Part shown: one piece after another, positions 9,269 to 16,810 of the stretch
How the letters are laid out: every line of letters starts with the position of its first letter
How positions within the stretch are numbered: the stretch's first letter is position 1
Assembly (NCBI GenBank): GCA_035646535.1
Contig: DASRPD010000063.1
Span: 1-42,497 of the forward strand
Length of the DNA: 42,497 nt
Origin: DASRPD01 sp035646535
GTDB taxonomy: Bacteria > Actinomycetota > Acidimicrobiia > IMCC26256 > JANYLB01
Direction of reading: 5' to 3'
Made by a program: the position numbers and the translations under genes
Notes under the pieces: generated by a model
What the model saw: only the letters and a program-made list of their open reading frames with translations
The model's database searches: none
Told to the model about the DNA's origin: nothing

Positions 9269-10879
9269 ATGGAAGCCACCCCACCCCGCAGCGCGACGGC
9301 CCGCCGGTACCCGGCCGCCGCGCTGGTGACACCGCACTACCTCGCCACCGCGGCGGGGACCGACGTGCTCGCGCGGGGTGGCAATGCTGTCGACGCGATC
9401 GTGGCCGCGAACCTGGTGCTCGGCGTCGTCACGCCGTACTTCTGTGGCGTCGGTGGCGACATCTTCGCGGTCGTGTGGGACGGCTCGCTGCACGGCTACC
9501 TCGGTGCCGGCCGCGCGCCGGCAGGGGCGACACCCGAGGCCGTGCGGAACGCGACGCAGGGCGATCACGTGCCCCCTGCATACCGCGCCCTTGCGGGGGG
9601 CACGCGCGCACCCGGACTCGGGCCTCACTCGGTCACCGTGCCTCAAGCGGTCGAGGGCTGGTTCACGCTCCTGGGACGGTGGGGGACCCGCAGCTTCGGT
9701 GACGTGGCGACCGCCGCGATCGGCCTGGCGCGCGATGGCTTCGAGCTCACCACGACGGGTTGTGAGATGTTCGCGGGCGCCGCGACGATCTACTCGGCGT
9801 TCCCGGCGTGGAACCGTCGCTACGGAGGGCTCACCCCCGGGGCTCGGCTCCGCCAGCCCGGTCTCGCCGACCTCCTCGAGCTGCTCGCCGCCGACGGCCC
9901 CGACGCGTACTACCGCGGACCCGTCGCCGAGTCGATCGTCGAGACCGTGCGCGCCGAGGGCGGGTTCCTCGACGAAGAGGACCTCGCGGCCCATGCCGGA
10001 GAGTTCTGTGCGCCGTTGCGGGCGAACTACCGCGACAGCGAGATCGTGGAGCTGCCACCGCCCACCCAAGGTGTCACCGCCCTCGAGATCCTGCGCATCC
10101 TCGACGGGTTCGAGCTCGCCGGCATGGACCCGGCGGCGCGCCAACACCTCATCGCCGAAGCGACGAAGCTGGGTCTCCTCGATCGTGACGAGCACGTCAC
10201 CGATCCCATCCACATGCGGAGCGCAGCGCGCGAGCTGCTCGCCGACGATCACATCGTCTCGCGACGGGCCGAGATCGATCCGGAGAGCGTCATCGACCGA
10301 CCGGCCGGCGTGCCGCAACGGGGAGGCACCGCGTACCTGTGTGCAGCCGACAGCGACGGCCTGTTGGTGAGCCTCATCCAGTCGAACTTCTTCGCGTTCG
10401 GTTCGGGCCTGCACGTCCACCGGTGGGGCATCAACCTCCAGAACCGGGGCGCGTCATTCTCCCTCGACGACCGATCGGTCAACGTCATCGCTCCGGGGAA
10501 ACGACCCATGCACACCCTCATCCCCGCGATGGTGATGCGCGACGACGAGCCGTGGCTCGTGTTCGGCTCGATGGGAGGCGACGCGCAGGCGCAAGTCCAT
10601 GCGCAGGTCCTTGCCCGGCGCATCGACGATCGTGCCGACATCCAGGCCGCGATCCACGCGCCCCGTTGGCGGCTCGAACCCGACGACTGGGCAACGATGC
10701 GCATCGAGGATCGCGTGCCCGCCGACGTGGCCGAGCGGCTCACCGCGCTCGGCCACCGAGTCCGCACCGTGGCGCCCTTCGACTCGGGGATGGGCCACGC
10801 CCACGCCATCGAGCTCACCCCCGGCGGGTACGCCGCCGCGGTGGACCCGCGCTGTGAGGGCGCAATCGGCGGTCGATGA
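9269..10879 (+). CDS. Gamma-glutamyltransferase family protein
   Basis: 536 residues of the GGT N-terminal-nucleophile hydrolase family. The enzyme cleaves gamma-glutamyl bonds (glutathione and related amides) after self-cleavage into two chains. The expected autocleavage and catalytic Thr is T354 in RGGTAYLCAADSDG; SNFFAFGSG, PGKRPMHTLIPAM and GSMGGDAQAQVHAQV are typical small-subunit motifs. RGGNAVDAIVAANL near residue 36 is the conserved N-terminal motif. There is no obvious signal peptide. ATG 9269 follows GAGAGGA at a good distance. It diverges from the mannosidase and is followed after 50 bases by a separately promoted membrane gene. True glutathione hydrolase and related acylase activities cannot be told apart from sequence alone. 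Confidence 0.9.
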   Translation: MEATPPRSATARRYPAAALVTPHYLATAAGTDVLARGGNAVDAIVAANLVLGVVTPYFCGVGGDIFAVVWDGSLHGYLGAGRAPAGATPEAVRNATQGDHVPPAYRALAGGTRAPGLGPHSVTVPQAVEGWFTLLGRWGTRSFGDVATAAIGLARDGFELTTTGCEMFAGAATIYSAFPAWNRRYGGLTPGARLRQPGLADLLELLAADGPDAYYRGPVAESIVETVRAEGGFLDEEDLAAHAGEFCAPLRANYRDSEIVELPPPTQGVTALEILRILDGFELAGMDPAARQHLIAEATKLGLLDRDEHVTDPIHMRSAARELLADDHIVSRRAEIDPESVIDRPAGVPQRGGTAYLCAADSDGLLVSLIQSNFFAFGSGLHVHRWGINLQNRGASFSLDDRSVNVIAPGKRPMHTLIPAMVMRDDEPWLVFGSMGGDAQAQVHAQVLARRIDDRADIQAAIHAPRWRLEPDDWATMRIEDRVPADVAERLTALGHRVRTVAPFDSGMGHAHAIELTPGGYAAAVDPRCEGAIGGR

Positions 10880-10917
10880 GAGCACGAGGCGAGTACCAAA
10901 CGTCGCAACCGGGTCAT

Positions 10918-10923
10918 TAGGGT
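10918..10923 (+). promoter_or_regulatory. -10 hexamer TAGGGT, leaderless start
   Basis: TAGGGT lies 6 nt before the GTG start at 10930, so transcription would begin at or next to the start codon. There is no Shine-Dalgarno. It supports GTG 10930 over the internal ATG at 10999. Confidence 0.55.
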
Positions 10924-10929
10924 TGTCTG

Positions 10930-12666
10930 GTGCCCACCGTCGCGACGTCGTCGAGAGTCGAGTCGGTCCACGGCACATCGTCAGCGCGACGTGACCGGAT
11001 GACACGCGTCGGACTGCTGGTCGTCCCGATCCTGGTGATCGTCGTGATGGGTTGGGCGCGGCGATGGAACCTCGAGGACGCGTTCCTCAACTACCGGATC
11101 GTCGATCAGATCCGAGCGGGGCACGGACCTGTCTTCAACGTCGGTCAGAGGGTCGAGGTCGGGACGAGCCCGCTGTGGCTGTGGACGCTCGTCGTGGTGC
11201 GCACCGTTGTTCCGTTCGTCAAGATCGAGTTGTCAGCCGCCTTCGTCGGGTTGGTCGGGACCGCGGCCGGGCTCTGGTGGGCACAGCTCGGCGCGTCTCG
11301 CCTCTGGGGGCAGGGCTCGGAGCGTCTGTTGGTGCCCGTGGGCGCCCTGGTGTACGCGTTCTTGCCGCCGTCGTGGGACTGGGCGACATCGGGCCTCGAG
11401 AACGGGATGACGATCGCCTGGCTCGGTGCGCTCATGCTCGTGCTGGGCACCGTCGCGCGCCGAGAGACCGCCGTGCCGCGGGGCAAGCTGGCCGCTCTCG
11501 GTGTTCTCGTCGGCCTGGGCCCACTCCTTCGACCCGACCTCGCGCTCGCGACGCTCACCGTGACCGTCGCACTCCTGTGGATGATCCGGCCGAAGCTCGC
11601 CGACATGCTCCGGTTCCTCGCCGCGCTGGTCGCGCTGTCGGTGCTGTACGAGATCTTCCGCGCCGGCTACTACGCGACGCTGGTGCCGAACACGGCACTC
11701 GCCAAAGACGCGTCGGGTTCCTACTGGCACGATGGTTGGAACTATCTCCTCGATCTCGTCGTGCCCTATCGGTTGCTGATCCCGCTCGCGGCGGCGGTCG
11801 CGGTACTCGGGTTCGCGTTCGCCAAACGTTCCGGCCTGCGCCGTCCTGGTGTCGTCGCGGTGTTGGCCATGCCCGTCGCCGGGGCATTGCACGCACTGTT
11901 CATGACCAAGACCGGCGGCGACTACCTCCACGCCCGTCTCCTGCTCCCCAGCCTCTTCATGCTGCTCGCTCCGATTGCCGCGCTGCCCAGGCGACGGTGG
12001 CTCGCCGCGCCGATCGTGGTCATCGGGATCTGGGCCATCCTGGCCGGGGGGTGGTTCCGACCGCACACGGCCAGCGTGCTGCTGGTGCCGATCACGGACT
12101 ACAACGTCGCCCAGAGTCGCGGGATGATGCAGGGACTGACCAAGCCGGGGCATCGCCCGCTGCTCGCGAGTGACTTCGCAGTGCCCGACGCGGACCTCGC
12201 ACGACGACTCCAGCGCCAAGGTCGGCGCGACCTCGTCTCCATTCTCGGGCCACCATTGCGCGATGCAACCCCGTCCCGGACAACGCTCATCTCGACGCTG
12301 TCGGGTGTCGCGGGCTACGCCGCCGGACCGGAGGTCTTCGTCCACGAAGCGAATGCGCTCGCCGATGTGGTCGGAAGCCGCATGCCTGCCGTGCCCGGAG
12401 CCGCCGCGGGCCACCGCAAGCGTGAGCCGTGGCCCTGGATGATCGCGATGACGACGCGGCCCGGCGTCGACGCCGGCGAGGCACCCGACGAGGTCCGAGC
12501 GGCCCGACGAGCCCTGGATTGCGGTGCACTGGCAGCAGTCCAACGGGCAACGCAGGAGCGCCTCACCCTGGGCCGGTTCGTCGGGAACATCGCTCACTCG
12601 TATGGCTGGACCACGATGGTCGTTCCCCGCGACCCGTTCCAAGCCGAGCGTCAGCTCTGCGGCTGA
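10930..12666 (+). CDS. GT-C membrane glycosyltransferase, AftB-like
   Basis: 578 residues with about ten hydrophobic segments and a soluble C-terminal third. Just after the first membrane helix comes LEDAFLNYRI, with E49-D50 matching the acidic pair in the first outer loop of GT-C glycosyltransferases, then GHGPVFNVGQRVE and TSPLWLW. From memory this resembles AftB, the terminal arabinofuranosyltransferase of mycobacterial cell walls, and related actinobacterial proteins; the acceptor in this organism is unknown. GT-C enzymes use polyprenyl-phosphate sugars on the outer membrane face. The GTG start is supported by a TAGGGT hexamer 6 nt upstream; ATG 10999 is the alternative. It is followed by an independently promoted MoxR gene, so it is probably monocistronic. 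Confidence 0.7.
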   Translation: MPTVATSSRVESVHGTSSARRDRMTRVGLLVVPILVIVVMGWARRWNLEDAFLNYRIVDQIRAGHGPVFNVGQRVEVGTSPLWLWTLVVVRTVVPFVKIELSAAFVGLVGTAAGLWWAQLGASRLWGQGSERLLVPVGALVYAFLPPSWDWATSGLENGMTIAWLGALMLVLGTVARRETAVPRGKLAALGVLVGLGPLLRPDLALATLTVTVALLWMIRPKLADMLRFLAALVALSVLYEIFRAGYYATLVPNTALAKDASGSYWHDGWNYLLDLVVPYRLLIPLAAAVAVLGFAFAKRSGLRRPGVVAVLAMPVAGALHALFMTKTGGDYLHARLLLPSLFMLLAPIAALPRRRWLAAPIVVIGIWAILAGGWFRPHTASVLLVPITDYNVAQSRGMMQGLTKPGHRPLLASDFAVPDADLARRLQRQGRRDLVSILGPPLRDATPSRTTLISTLSGVAGYAAGPEVFVHEANALADVVGSRMPAVPGAAAGHRKREPWPWMIAMTTRPGVDAGEAPDEVRAARRALDCGALAAVQRATQERLTLGRFVGNIAHSYGWTTMVVPRDPFQAERQLCG

Positions 12667-12703
12667 CCCGTTTCCAAGCGGCGAGAACGCGGATCCCGGT
12701 GGG

Positions 12704-12709
12704 TATCAT
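12704..12709 (+). promoter_or_regulatory. -10 hexamer TATCAT, leaderless start
   Basis: TATCAT lies 6 nt before GTG 12716, which opens the coxD-coxE-xdhC run. No Shine-Dalgarno precedes the start beyond a short AGAGG that would be part of the start region itself. Confidence 0.55.
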
Positions 12710-12715
12710 CAGAGG

Positions 12716-13609
12716 GTGACCGCGGCCCCCCTGAACGTCGACGCGGTCCGTGTCGGGCTGGAGTCCAACGGCTATCTGGCAGACGAAGGCCTGGCCACGG
12801 TGGTGTTCCTTGGGTTGAGCCTCGAACGCCCGTTGCTGCTCGAGGGCGAAGCCGGGGTGGGCAAGACCGAGGTCGCCCGTGCGCTCGCCCGATGGACGGG
12901 CGGCGAGTTGATCCGGCTCCAGTGTTACGAGGGAATCGACGCGGCACAGGCGGTCTACGAGTGGGACTACTCCCGCCAGCTCCTGCACCTGCGCGCGGCG
13001 GAGGCATCGGGCTCCCAGATCATCGAGGACGAGCTGTACTCGGAACGCTTCCTGGTCCGGCGGCCATTGCTCGCGGCAATCGACCACCCCGGTCCGACAC
13101 CTCCGGTGCTGCTCATCGACGAGGTCGACCGCGCCGACGACGAGTTCGAGGCGTTCCTGCTCGAGATCCTGTCCGACTACACCATCACGGTCCCCGAGCT
13201 CGGTACCCGCCACGCGACTCGTCCGCCGCGGGTGGTGTTGACGTCGAACCGCACCCGTGACGTGCACGACGCGTTGAAGCGCCGTTGCCTGTACCACTGG
13301 ATCGACCATCCGAGCTTCGAGCTCGAGCTGGCGATCGTGCGCTTGCGGGCGCCGGAGGTCTCCGACGGGCTCGCCCGCGAGGTCGCCACGGCGGTAGCGG
13401 TACTGCGCGATCTGGACCTCTACAAGCCGCCGGGCGTCGCCGAGACGATCGACTGGGCCCAGGCACTGGGCCGCCTCGGCGAGGATCACGTCGACGCCCG
13501 CGCCGCGCGCGCGACCTTCGGGACCGTCGTCAAGTACCGCGAAGACCGGGCACGCGCCGAGGACGCCGTGGAGGAGATCGTCGCGGCCGCGGCTGCAGGC
13601 CGTGGCTGA
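12716..13609 (+). CDS. MoxR/CoxD-family AAA+ ATPase
   Basis: 297-residue AAA+ ATPase with Walker A GEAGVGKT (44-51), Walker B VLLIDEVD (131-138), a sensor TSNRTRDVHDALKRRCLY segment and the lid domain. MoxR-type ATPases act as chaperones with VWA partners. Next to a VWA protein and XdhC homologues this matches CoxD, which helps insert sulfur into the molybdenum-copper centre of CO dehydrogenase or related molybdenum hydroxylases. The GTG start follows a TATCAT hexamer. The stop overlaps the GTG start of the next gene by 8 bp, indicating translational coupling. The structural hydroxylase genes are not in the window, so the client enzyme is inferred. Confidence 0.85.
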   Translation: MTAAPLNVDAVRVGLESNGYLADEGLATVVFLGLSLERPLLLEGEAGVGKTEVARALARWTGGELIRLQCYEGIDAAQAVYEWDYSRQLLHLRAAEASGSQIIEDELYSERFLVRRPLLAAIDHPGPTPPVLLIDEVDRADDEFEAFLLEILSDYTITVPELGTRHATRPPRVVLTSNRTRDVHDALKRRCLYHWIDHPSFELELAIVRLRAPEVSDGLAREVATAVAVLRDLDLYKPPGVAETIDWAQALGRLGEDHVDARAARATFGTVVKYREDRARAEDAVEEIVAAAAAGRG

Positions 13610-14726
13610 CGCGGCACACATTCCCGTGGCGTTCGGCCGGGCGCTGCGCGAGTCGGGGATCGACGTGACCGCCGCGGACTCCATCAACTACGCCCGCGCG
13701 CTCAACGCCGTCGGCCTTGCAGATCGGAACCACGTCTACTGGGCCGGCCGGGCCACGCTCGTACGCGATCCGCAGGACATCGACGTCTACGACCGCACCT
13801 TCGGTGAGCTCTTCGACGGCGGCCCACCGGCCCCGACGACCGCGGAGAGTGCCGTCGACCTGATCGTCGCGTACGACACACCGCCCGACGGCCACGAGCA
13901 CGATGCACCCAGCTCCGGCGAGGACCCCGTATCGGGAACACCGGTGGTGACCGTCCGGTGGAGTCGAGCCGAGACACTTCGCCACCGCGACTTCGCGTCA
14001 CTCTCCGGCGAGGAGCTCGACGAGGCCCGCACGCTCATGGCCGACATCAGATTCGCGGGCGCGGCCCGCCGGTCCCGTCGGCGGCACGAGACGCGAGCCC
14101 GCCGCCGGCCCGACCTCCGTGGCACCGTACGGACCGCCCTGCGTCACGGAGGCGAACCCATTCGGCGCTCGTACACCGCACCGACGCGCCGAGCGCGCAG
14201 GCTCGTGCTGCTCTGCGACGTCAGCGGATCGATGGAGCCCTACACCCGAGCGTTGCTGCGGTTCGTCCATGCGATCGTCGTCGCCCGCCGCTCCGTCGAG
14301 GTATTCACCGTCGGCACGCGACTCACTCGCATCACGCCCGCGCTGACATCGCGCGACCCGGACGCTGCGCTGCGGGCCGCGGCGACGCAGGTCCCCGACC
14401 TCGGAGGCGGCACTCGTCTCGGTGAGGGGCTCCGCTCCTTCAACGATCAGTGGGGTACGCGAGGAACCGCGCGCGGCGCGATCGTCGTCGTCGTCTCCGA
14501 CGGCTGGGATCGGGGTGATCCCGACCTGTTGGGCAGCGAGATGGCCCGACTCCGCCGCATCGCGCACCGCGTCGTGTGGGTCAATCCGCTCAAGGCGGGG
14601 GAGGGGTACGCACCTCTGGCTCGTGGCATGGCTGCCGCGCTGCCGTCGGTGGACGACTTCGTCGAGGGACACTCGTTGGCGGCACTGGAGGATCTCGTGC
14701 GCGTGATCGAACGGACCGGAACATGA
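13602..14726 (+). CDS. VWA-domain protein, CoxE family
   Basis: 374 residues. The N-terminal half is helical and charged, with an Arg-rich stretch (about 155-200); the C-terminal half is a von Willebrand A domain with the metal-ion site D206-V-S208-G-S210 in LLCDVSGSME and the later VVVSDGWDRGD. CoxE proteins work with the CoxD ATPase as a metallochaperone pair. It starts with GTG inside the end of coxD (8-bp overlap), and its stop overlaps the next ATG by 4 bp (ATGA), so the four genes form a tight operon. Family length and motif order are normal. Confidence 0.85.
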   Translation: MADAAHIPVAFGRALRESGIDVTAADSINYARALNAVGLADRNHVYWAGRATLVRDPQDIDVYDRTFGELFDGGPPAPTTAESAVDLIVAYDTPPDGHEHDAPSSGEDPVSGTPVVTVRWSRAETLRHRDFASLSGEELDEARTLMADIRFAGAARRSRRRHETRARRRPDLRGTVRTALRHGGEPIRRSYTAPTRRARRLVLLCDVSGSMEPYTRALLRFVHAIVVARRSVEVFTVGTRLTRITPALTSRDPDAALRAAATQVPDLGGGTRLGEGLRSFNDQWGTRGTARGAIVVVVSDGWDRGDPDLLGSEMARLRRIAHRVVWVNPLKAGEGYAPLARGMAAALPSVDDFVEGHSLAALEDLVRVIERTGT

Positions 14727-15040
14727 AGGAGATTGCCGCTGACGTCGCCCGATGGCGCGCGGCCGGGCGACGGGTGGCCACCGCCCGCGTCGTGGATGTC
14801 GTCGGATCGGGTCCACGTGATCCCGGCGCGACCATGGCCGTGAACGATGCCGGTGAGGTCGCGGGGTCCGTGTCGGGCGGCTGCGTCGAGGCGGCTGTCG
14901 TCACCGAAGCGCTGGCGATCCTCGCAGGCGAGAGCCCTCGCCGTATCGTGACGTTCGGCTACTCCGACGAAGACGCGTTCGCGGTCGGACTCACCTGCGG
15001 TGGCACCATCCGCGTCTTCGTCGAACCGCTCGACTGGTGA
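14723..15040 (+). CDS. XdhC/CoxI-type N-terminal domain protein
   Basis: 105 residues matching only the N-terminal domain of XdhC/CoxF proteins, which bind molybdenum cofactor and deliver it to xanthine dehydrogenase or CO dehydrogenase. The conserved core SVSGGCVEAAVV with its Cys, and TFGYSDEDAFAVGLTCGG, are clear. Here the domain stands alone instead of being fused to the Rossmann domain. ATG overlaps the coxE stop (ATGA), and its TGA overlaps the next GTG, so the two XdhC-type products should be made in step and may form a complex. Confidence 0.82.
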   Translation: MKEIAADVARWRAAGRRVATARVVDVVGSGPRDPGATMAVNDAGEVAGSVSGGCVEAAVVTEALAILAGESPRRIVTFGYSDEDAFAVGLTCGGTIRVFVEPLDW

Positions 15041-15834
15041 GCGCCGAGGTCACTCCTGGGTACGACGCGCTCCGCGCCGAGCTCGACGCCGAGCGACCGG
15101 TCGCGCTCGCGACGATCGTCGAGGGCGCGACCGTCGGTGCGAAGTTGCTGGTGCGCCCGGGAAGACCCGTCTCCGGTTCCCTCGGCCCCGCCGATCTCGA
15201 CCGCGTCGTCACGCGAGACACCGAGGCGGAGCTGGCTGCCGGACTCACCTCACTGCGTCATTACGGCGCGCACGGAGAGGCCCGCGCCGACGCGGTGTCG
15301 GTGTTCATCGAGTCGTTCGTGCCGCCGCCGCGCATGGTCATCTTCGGTGCGGTGGACTTCACCGCCGCGCTCGGCCGGGTCGCGAAGGTGCTGGGCTATC
15401 GCGTCGTGGTGTGTGATGCCCGCGCTGTGTTCGCGACGGCGCAGCGGTTCCCGATGGCCGACGAGGTCGTCTGCGAGTGGCCTGATCGGTACCTCACGGC
15501 GGTCGGGCCCACCCTGGGCCCACGCGACGCGATCTGCGTGCTCACTCACGACGCCAAGTTCGATGTCCCCGCGATCGTGAGCGCGCTGAGAACCGAGGTC
15601 GGCTACCTCGGTGCCATGGGGTCCCGGCGAACGCATGCTGCACGCGCCGAGCGGCTCCGCGAGGCGGGTGTCACCGTGGCCCAGCTCGCGCGCGTCATGG
15701 CGCCGATCGGTCTCGACATCGGATCGCGCACGCCGGAAGAGGCCGCGGTGGCGATCTGCGCCGAGATCATCGCCGTCCGCACCGGCCGCACGACCGCCGG
15801 GCCACTCCGCGACGGCAGCGGCGCCATTCATTGA
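15037..15834 (+). CDS. XdhC family protein with Rossmann domain
   Basis: 265 residues. The first ~95 resemble a diverged XdhC_CoxI domain (YDALRAELDAERPVALATIV), and the rest is the XdhC Rossmann-type domain: MVIFGAVDFTAALGRVAKVLGY with a slightly altered nucleotide loop, AICVLTHDAKFDVPAI, VGYLGAMGSRRTHAAR and IGLDIGSRTPEEAAVAICAE. It is expected to bind or sulfurate molybdenum cofactor with the preceding small XdhC-type protein. It ends the coupled coxD-coxE-xdhC-xdhC run; the next gene starts 42 bases on with its own -10 hexamer. Confidence 0.85.
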   Translation: MSAEVTPGYDALRAELDAERPVALATIVEGATVGAKLLVRPGRPVSGSLGPADLDRVVTRDTEAELAAGLTSLRHYGAHGEARADAVSVFIESFVPPPRMVIFGAVDFTAALGRVAKVLGYRVVVCDARAVFATAQRFPMADEVVCEWPDRYLTAVGPTLGPRDAICVLTHDAKFDVPAIVSALRTEVGYLGAMGSRRTHAARAERLREAGVTVAQLARVMAPIGLDIGSRTPEEAAVAICAEIIAVRTGRTTAGPLRDGSGAIH

Positions 15835-15861
15835 CCCACGCCCTCGGAGCCTGGAGGAAGG

Positions 15862-15867
15862 TACCGT
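15862..15867 (+). promoter_or_regulatory. -10 hexamer TACCGT before Dabb gene
   Basis: TACCGT lies 9 nt before GTG 15877. A GGAGGAAGG sequence also precedes it, but too far from the start to act as a ribosome site, so a leaderless or very short-leader message is likely. Confidence 0.4.
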
Positions 15868-15876
15868 GGTCGTTGC

Positions 15877-16194
15877 GTGATCCGACACATCGTGGTGCTC
15901 ACGTTCCGGTCCGACGCGACGGCCGCCGAGCGCGCCGCGGTGAGTGATTCCCTCGCGGCTCTTCCCGCGGTCATCCCCGAGATCCGGTCGTACAGCTTCG
16001 GCGAAGACCTTGGTCTCACCGGCCAGGAAGGTCTCGGTGTCGTCCCGAACGCGAGCTATGGCATCGTGGCCGACTTCGAGACCGTCGCGGACTATGCCCG
16101 CTACCGAGACCACCCGGCGCACCAAGCCGCGGTGCGCGACCGGATCCGCCCGATCCTGGAGGCTCGTGCCGTGGTGCAGGTCGACCTACCCTGA
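15877..16194 (+). CDS. Stress-responsive A/B-barrel (Dabb) domain protein
   Basis: 105 residues forming one Dabb domain: begins IRHIVVLTFRSDATAAERAA and contains SYSFGEDLG, YGIVADFETVADYARYRDHPAH and a C-terminal beta strand. Dabb proteins are small dimeric ferredoxin-like barrels; some are enzymes in secondary metabolism, and most, like this one, have no assigned reaction. The GTG start fits the family N-terminus exactly. It is followed after 4 bases by the CDP-alcohol phosphatidyltransferase gene, which has its own hexamer overlapping the end of this gene. Confidence 0.8.
   Translation: MIRHIVVLTFRSDATAAERAAVSDSLAALPAVIPEIRSYSFGEDLGLTGQEGLGVVPNASYGIVADFETVADYARYRDHPAHQAAVRDRIRPILEARAVVQVDLP
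16187..16192 (+). promoter_or_regulatory. -10 hexamer TACCCT, leaderless start
   Basis: TACCCT overlaps the last codons of the Dabb gene and lies 6 nt before GTG 16199. No ribosome site is visible for that GTG, so the hexamer decides the start. Confidence 0.45.
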
Positions 16195-16198
16195 AGTC

Positions 16199-16810
16199 GT
16201 GGTCGCAGACGCACCAGTGGGTGATCGTCCAATCCTCACGATTCCCAATCTGATCTCCCTCGGCCGTCTGCTGTGCGTGCCCGTCTTCCTGTGGCTCCTC
16301 GCCGACGGCGCCCGCGTCACCGCGGCGATTCTGCTGGCGATCCTGGGCGCGACCGATTGGATCGACGGCTGGATCGCGCGCCGTTTCAGACAGGGGAGCG
16401 AGCTCGGCAAGGTGCTCGATCCCGTCGCGGACCGGATCCTGCTCATCGCGGCGTGTATCGGGCTGTTGATCGACGGCACCGTCCCGATATGGGTCGGCGT
16501 CGTCGTGCTCGCCCGGGAGGCGTTGATCAGTGTGGCGACGCTCGGTCTGGCCGCGGCCGGTGCGCGGCGAATCGACGTGCAATGGACGGGCAAGGCCGGA
16601 ACGCTGGCGCTCATGTTCGCCCTGCCCGGCTTCCTCCTGGCCGGCGGCATCGATCCGGGGATCGGCCGAAGCATCCTCTTGTTCGTCACCTGGTGCTTCA
16701 CGGTGGGTGGGCTGGTGCTCAGCTACTACGCGGCCGCGGGATACGTCCCGATCGCGCGCCGCGCTCTGCGTGAGGGACGAGCGGCGCGCGCCGCGGAAGG
16801 AGCGCTGTGA
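16199..16810 (+). CDS. CDP-alcohol phosphatidyltransferase
   Basis: 203 residues, mostly membrane helices. The family signature DG-x2-AR-x8-G-x3-D-x3-D is complete at residues 56-78 (D56, G57, A60, R61, G70, D74, D78). Such enzymes transfer a phosphatidyl group from CDP-diacylglycerol to an alcohol; by size it could be phosphatidylglycerophosphate, cardiolipin or inositol-phosphate synthase, and sequence inspection cannot decide. GTG 16199 is chosen from the upstream hexamer; GTG 16217 is an alternative. Its stop overlaps the GTG of the sugar nucleotidyltransferase gene (GTGA), hinting at linked roles in glycolipid or envelope synthesis. Confidence 0.87.
   Translation: MVADAPVGDRPILTIPNLISLGRLLCVPVFLWLLADGARVTAAILLAILGATDWIDGWIARRFRQGSELGKVLDPVADRILLIAACIGLLIDGTVPIWVGVVVLAREALISVATLGLAAAGARRIDVQWTGKAGTLALMFALPGFLLAGGIDPGIGRSILLFVTWCFTVGGLVLSYYAAAGYVPIARRALREGRAARAAEGAL

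Noticed and set aside
6137..10420. Continuous minus-strand frame of 1427 codons, possibly a larger mannosidase fusion
   Set aside because: Beyond 9211 it is the antisense of ggt; the GH38 protein is complete from MTSVPEPDE.
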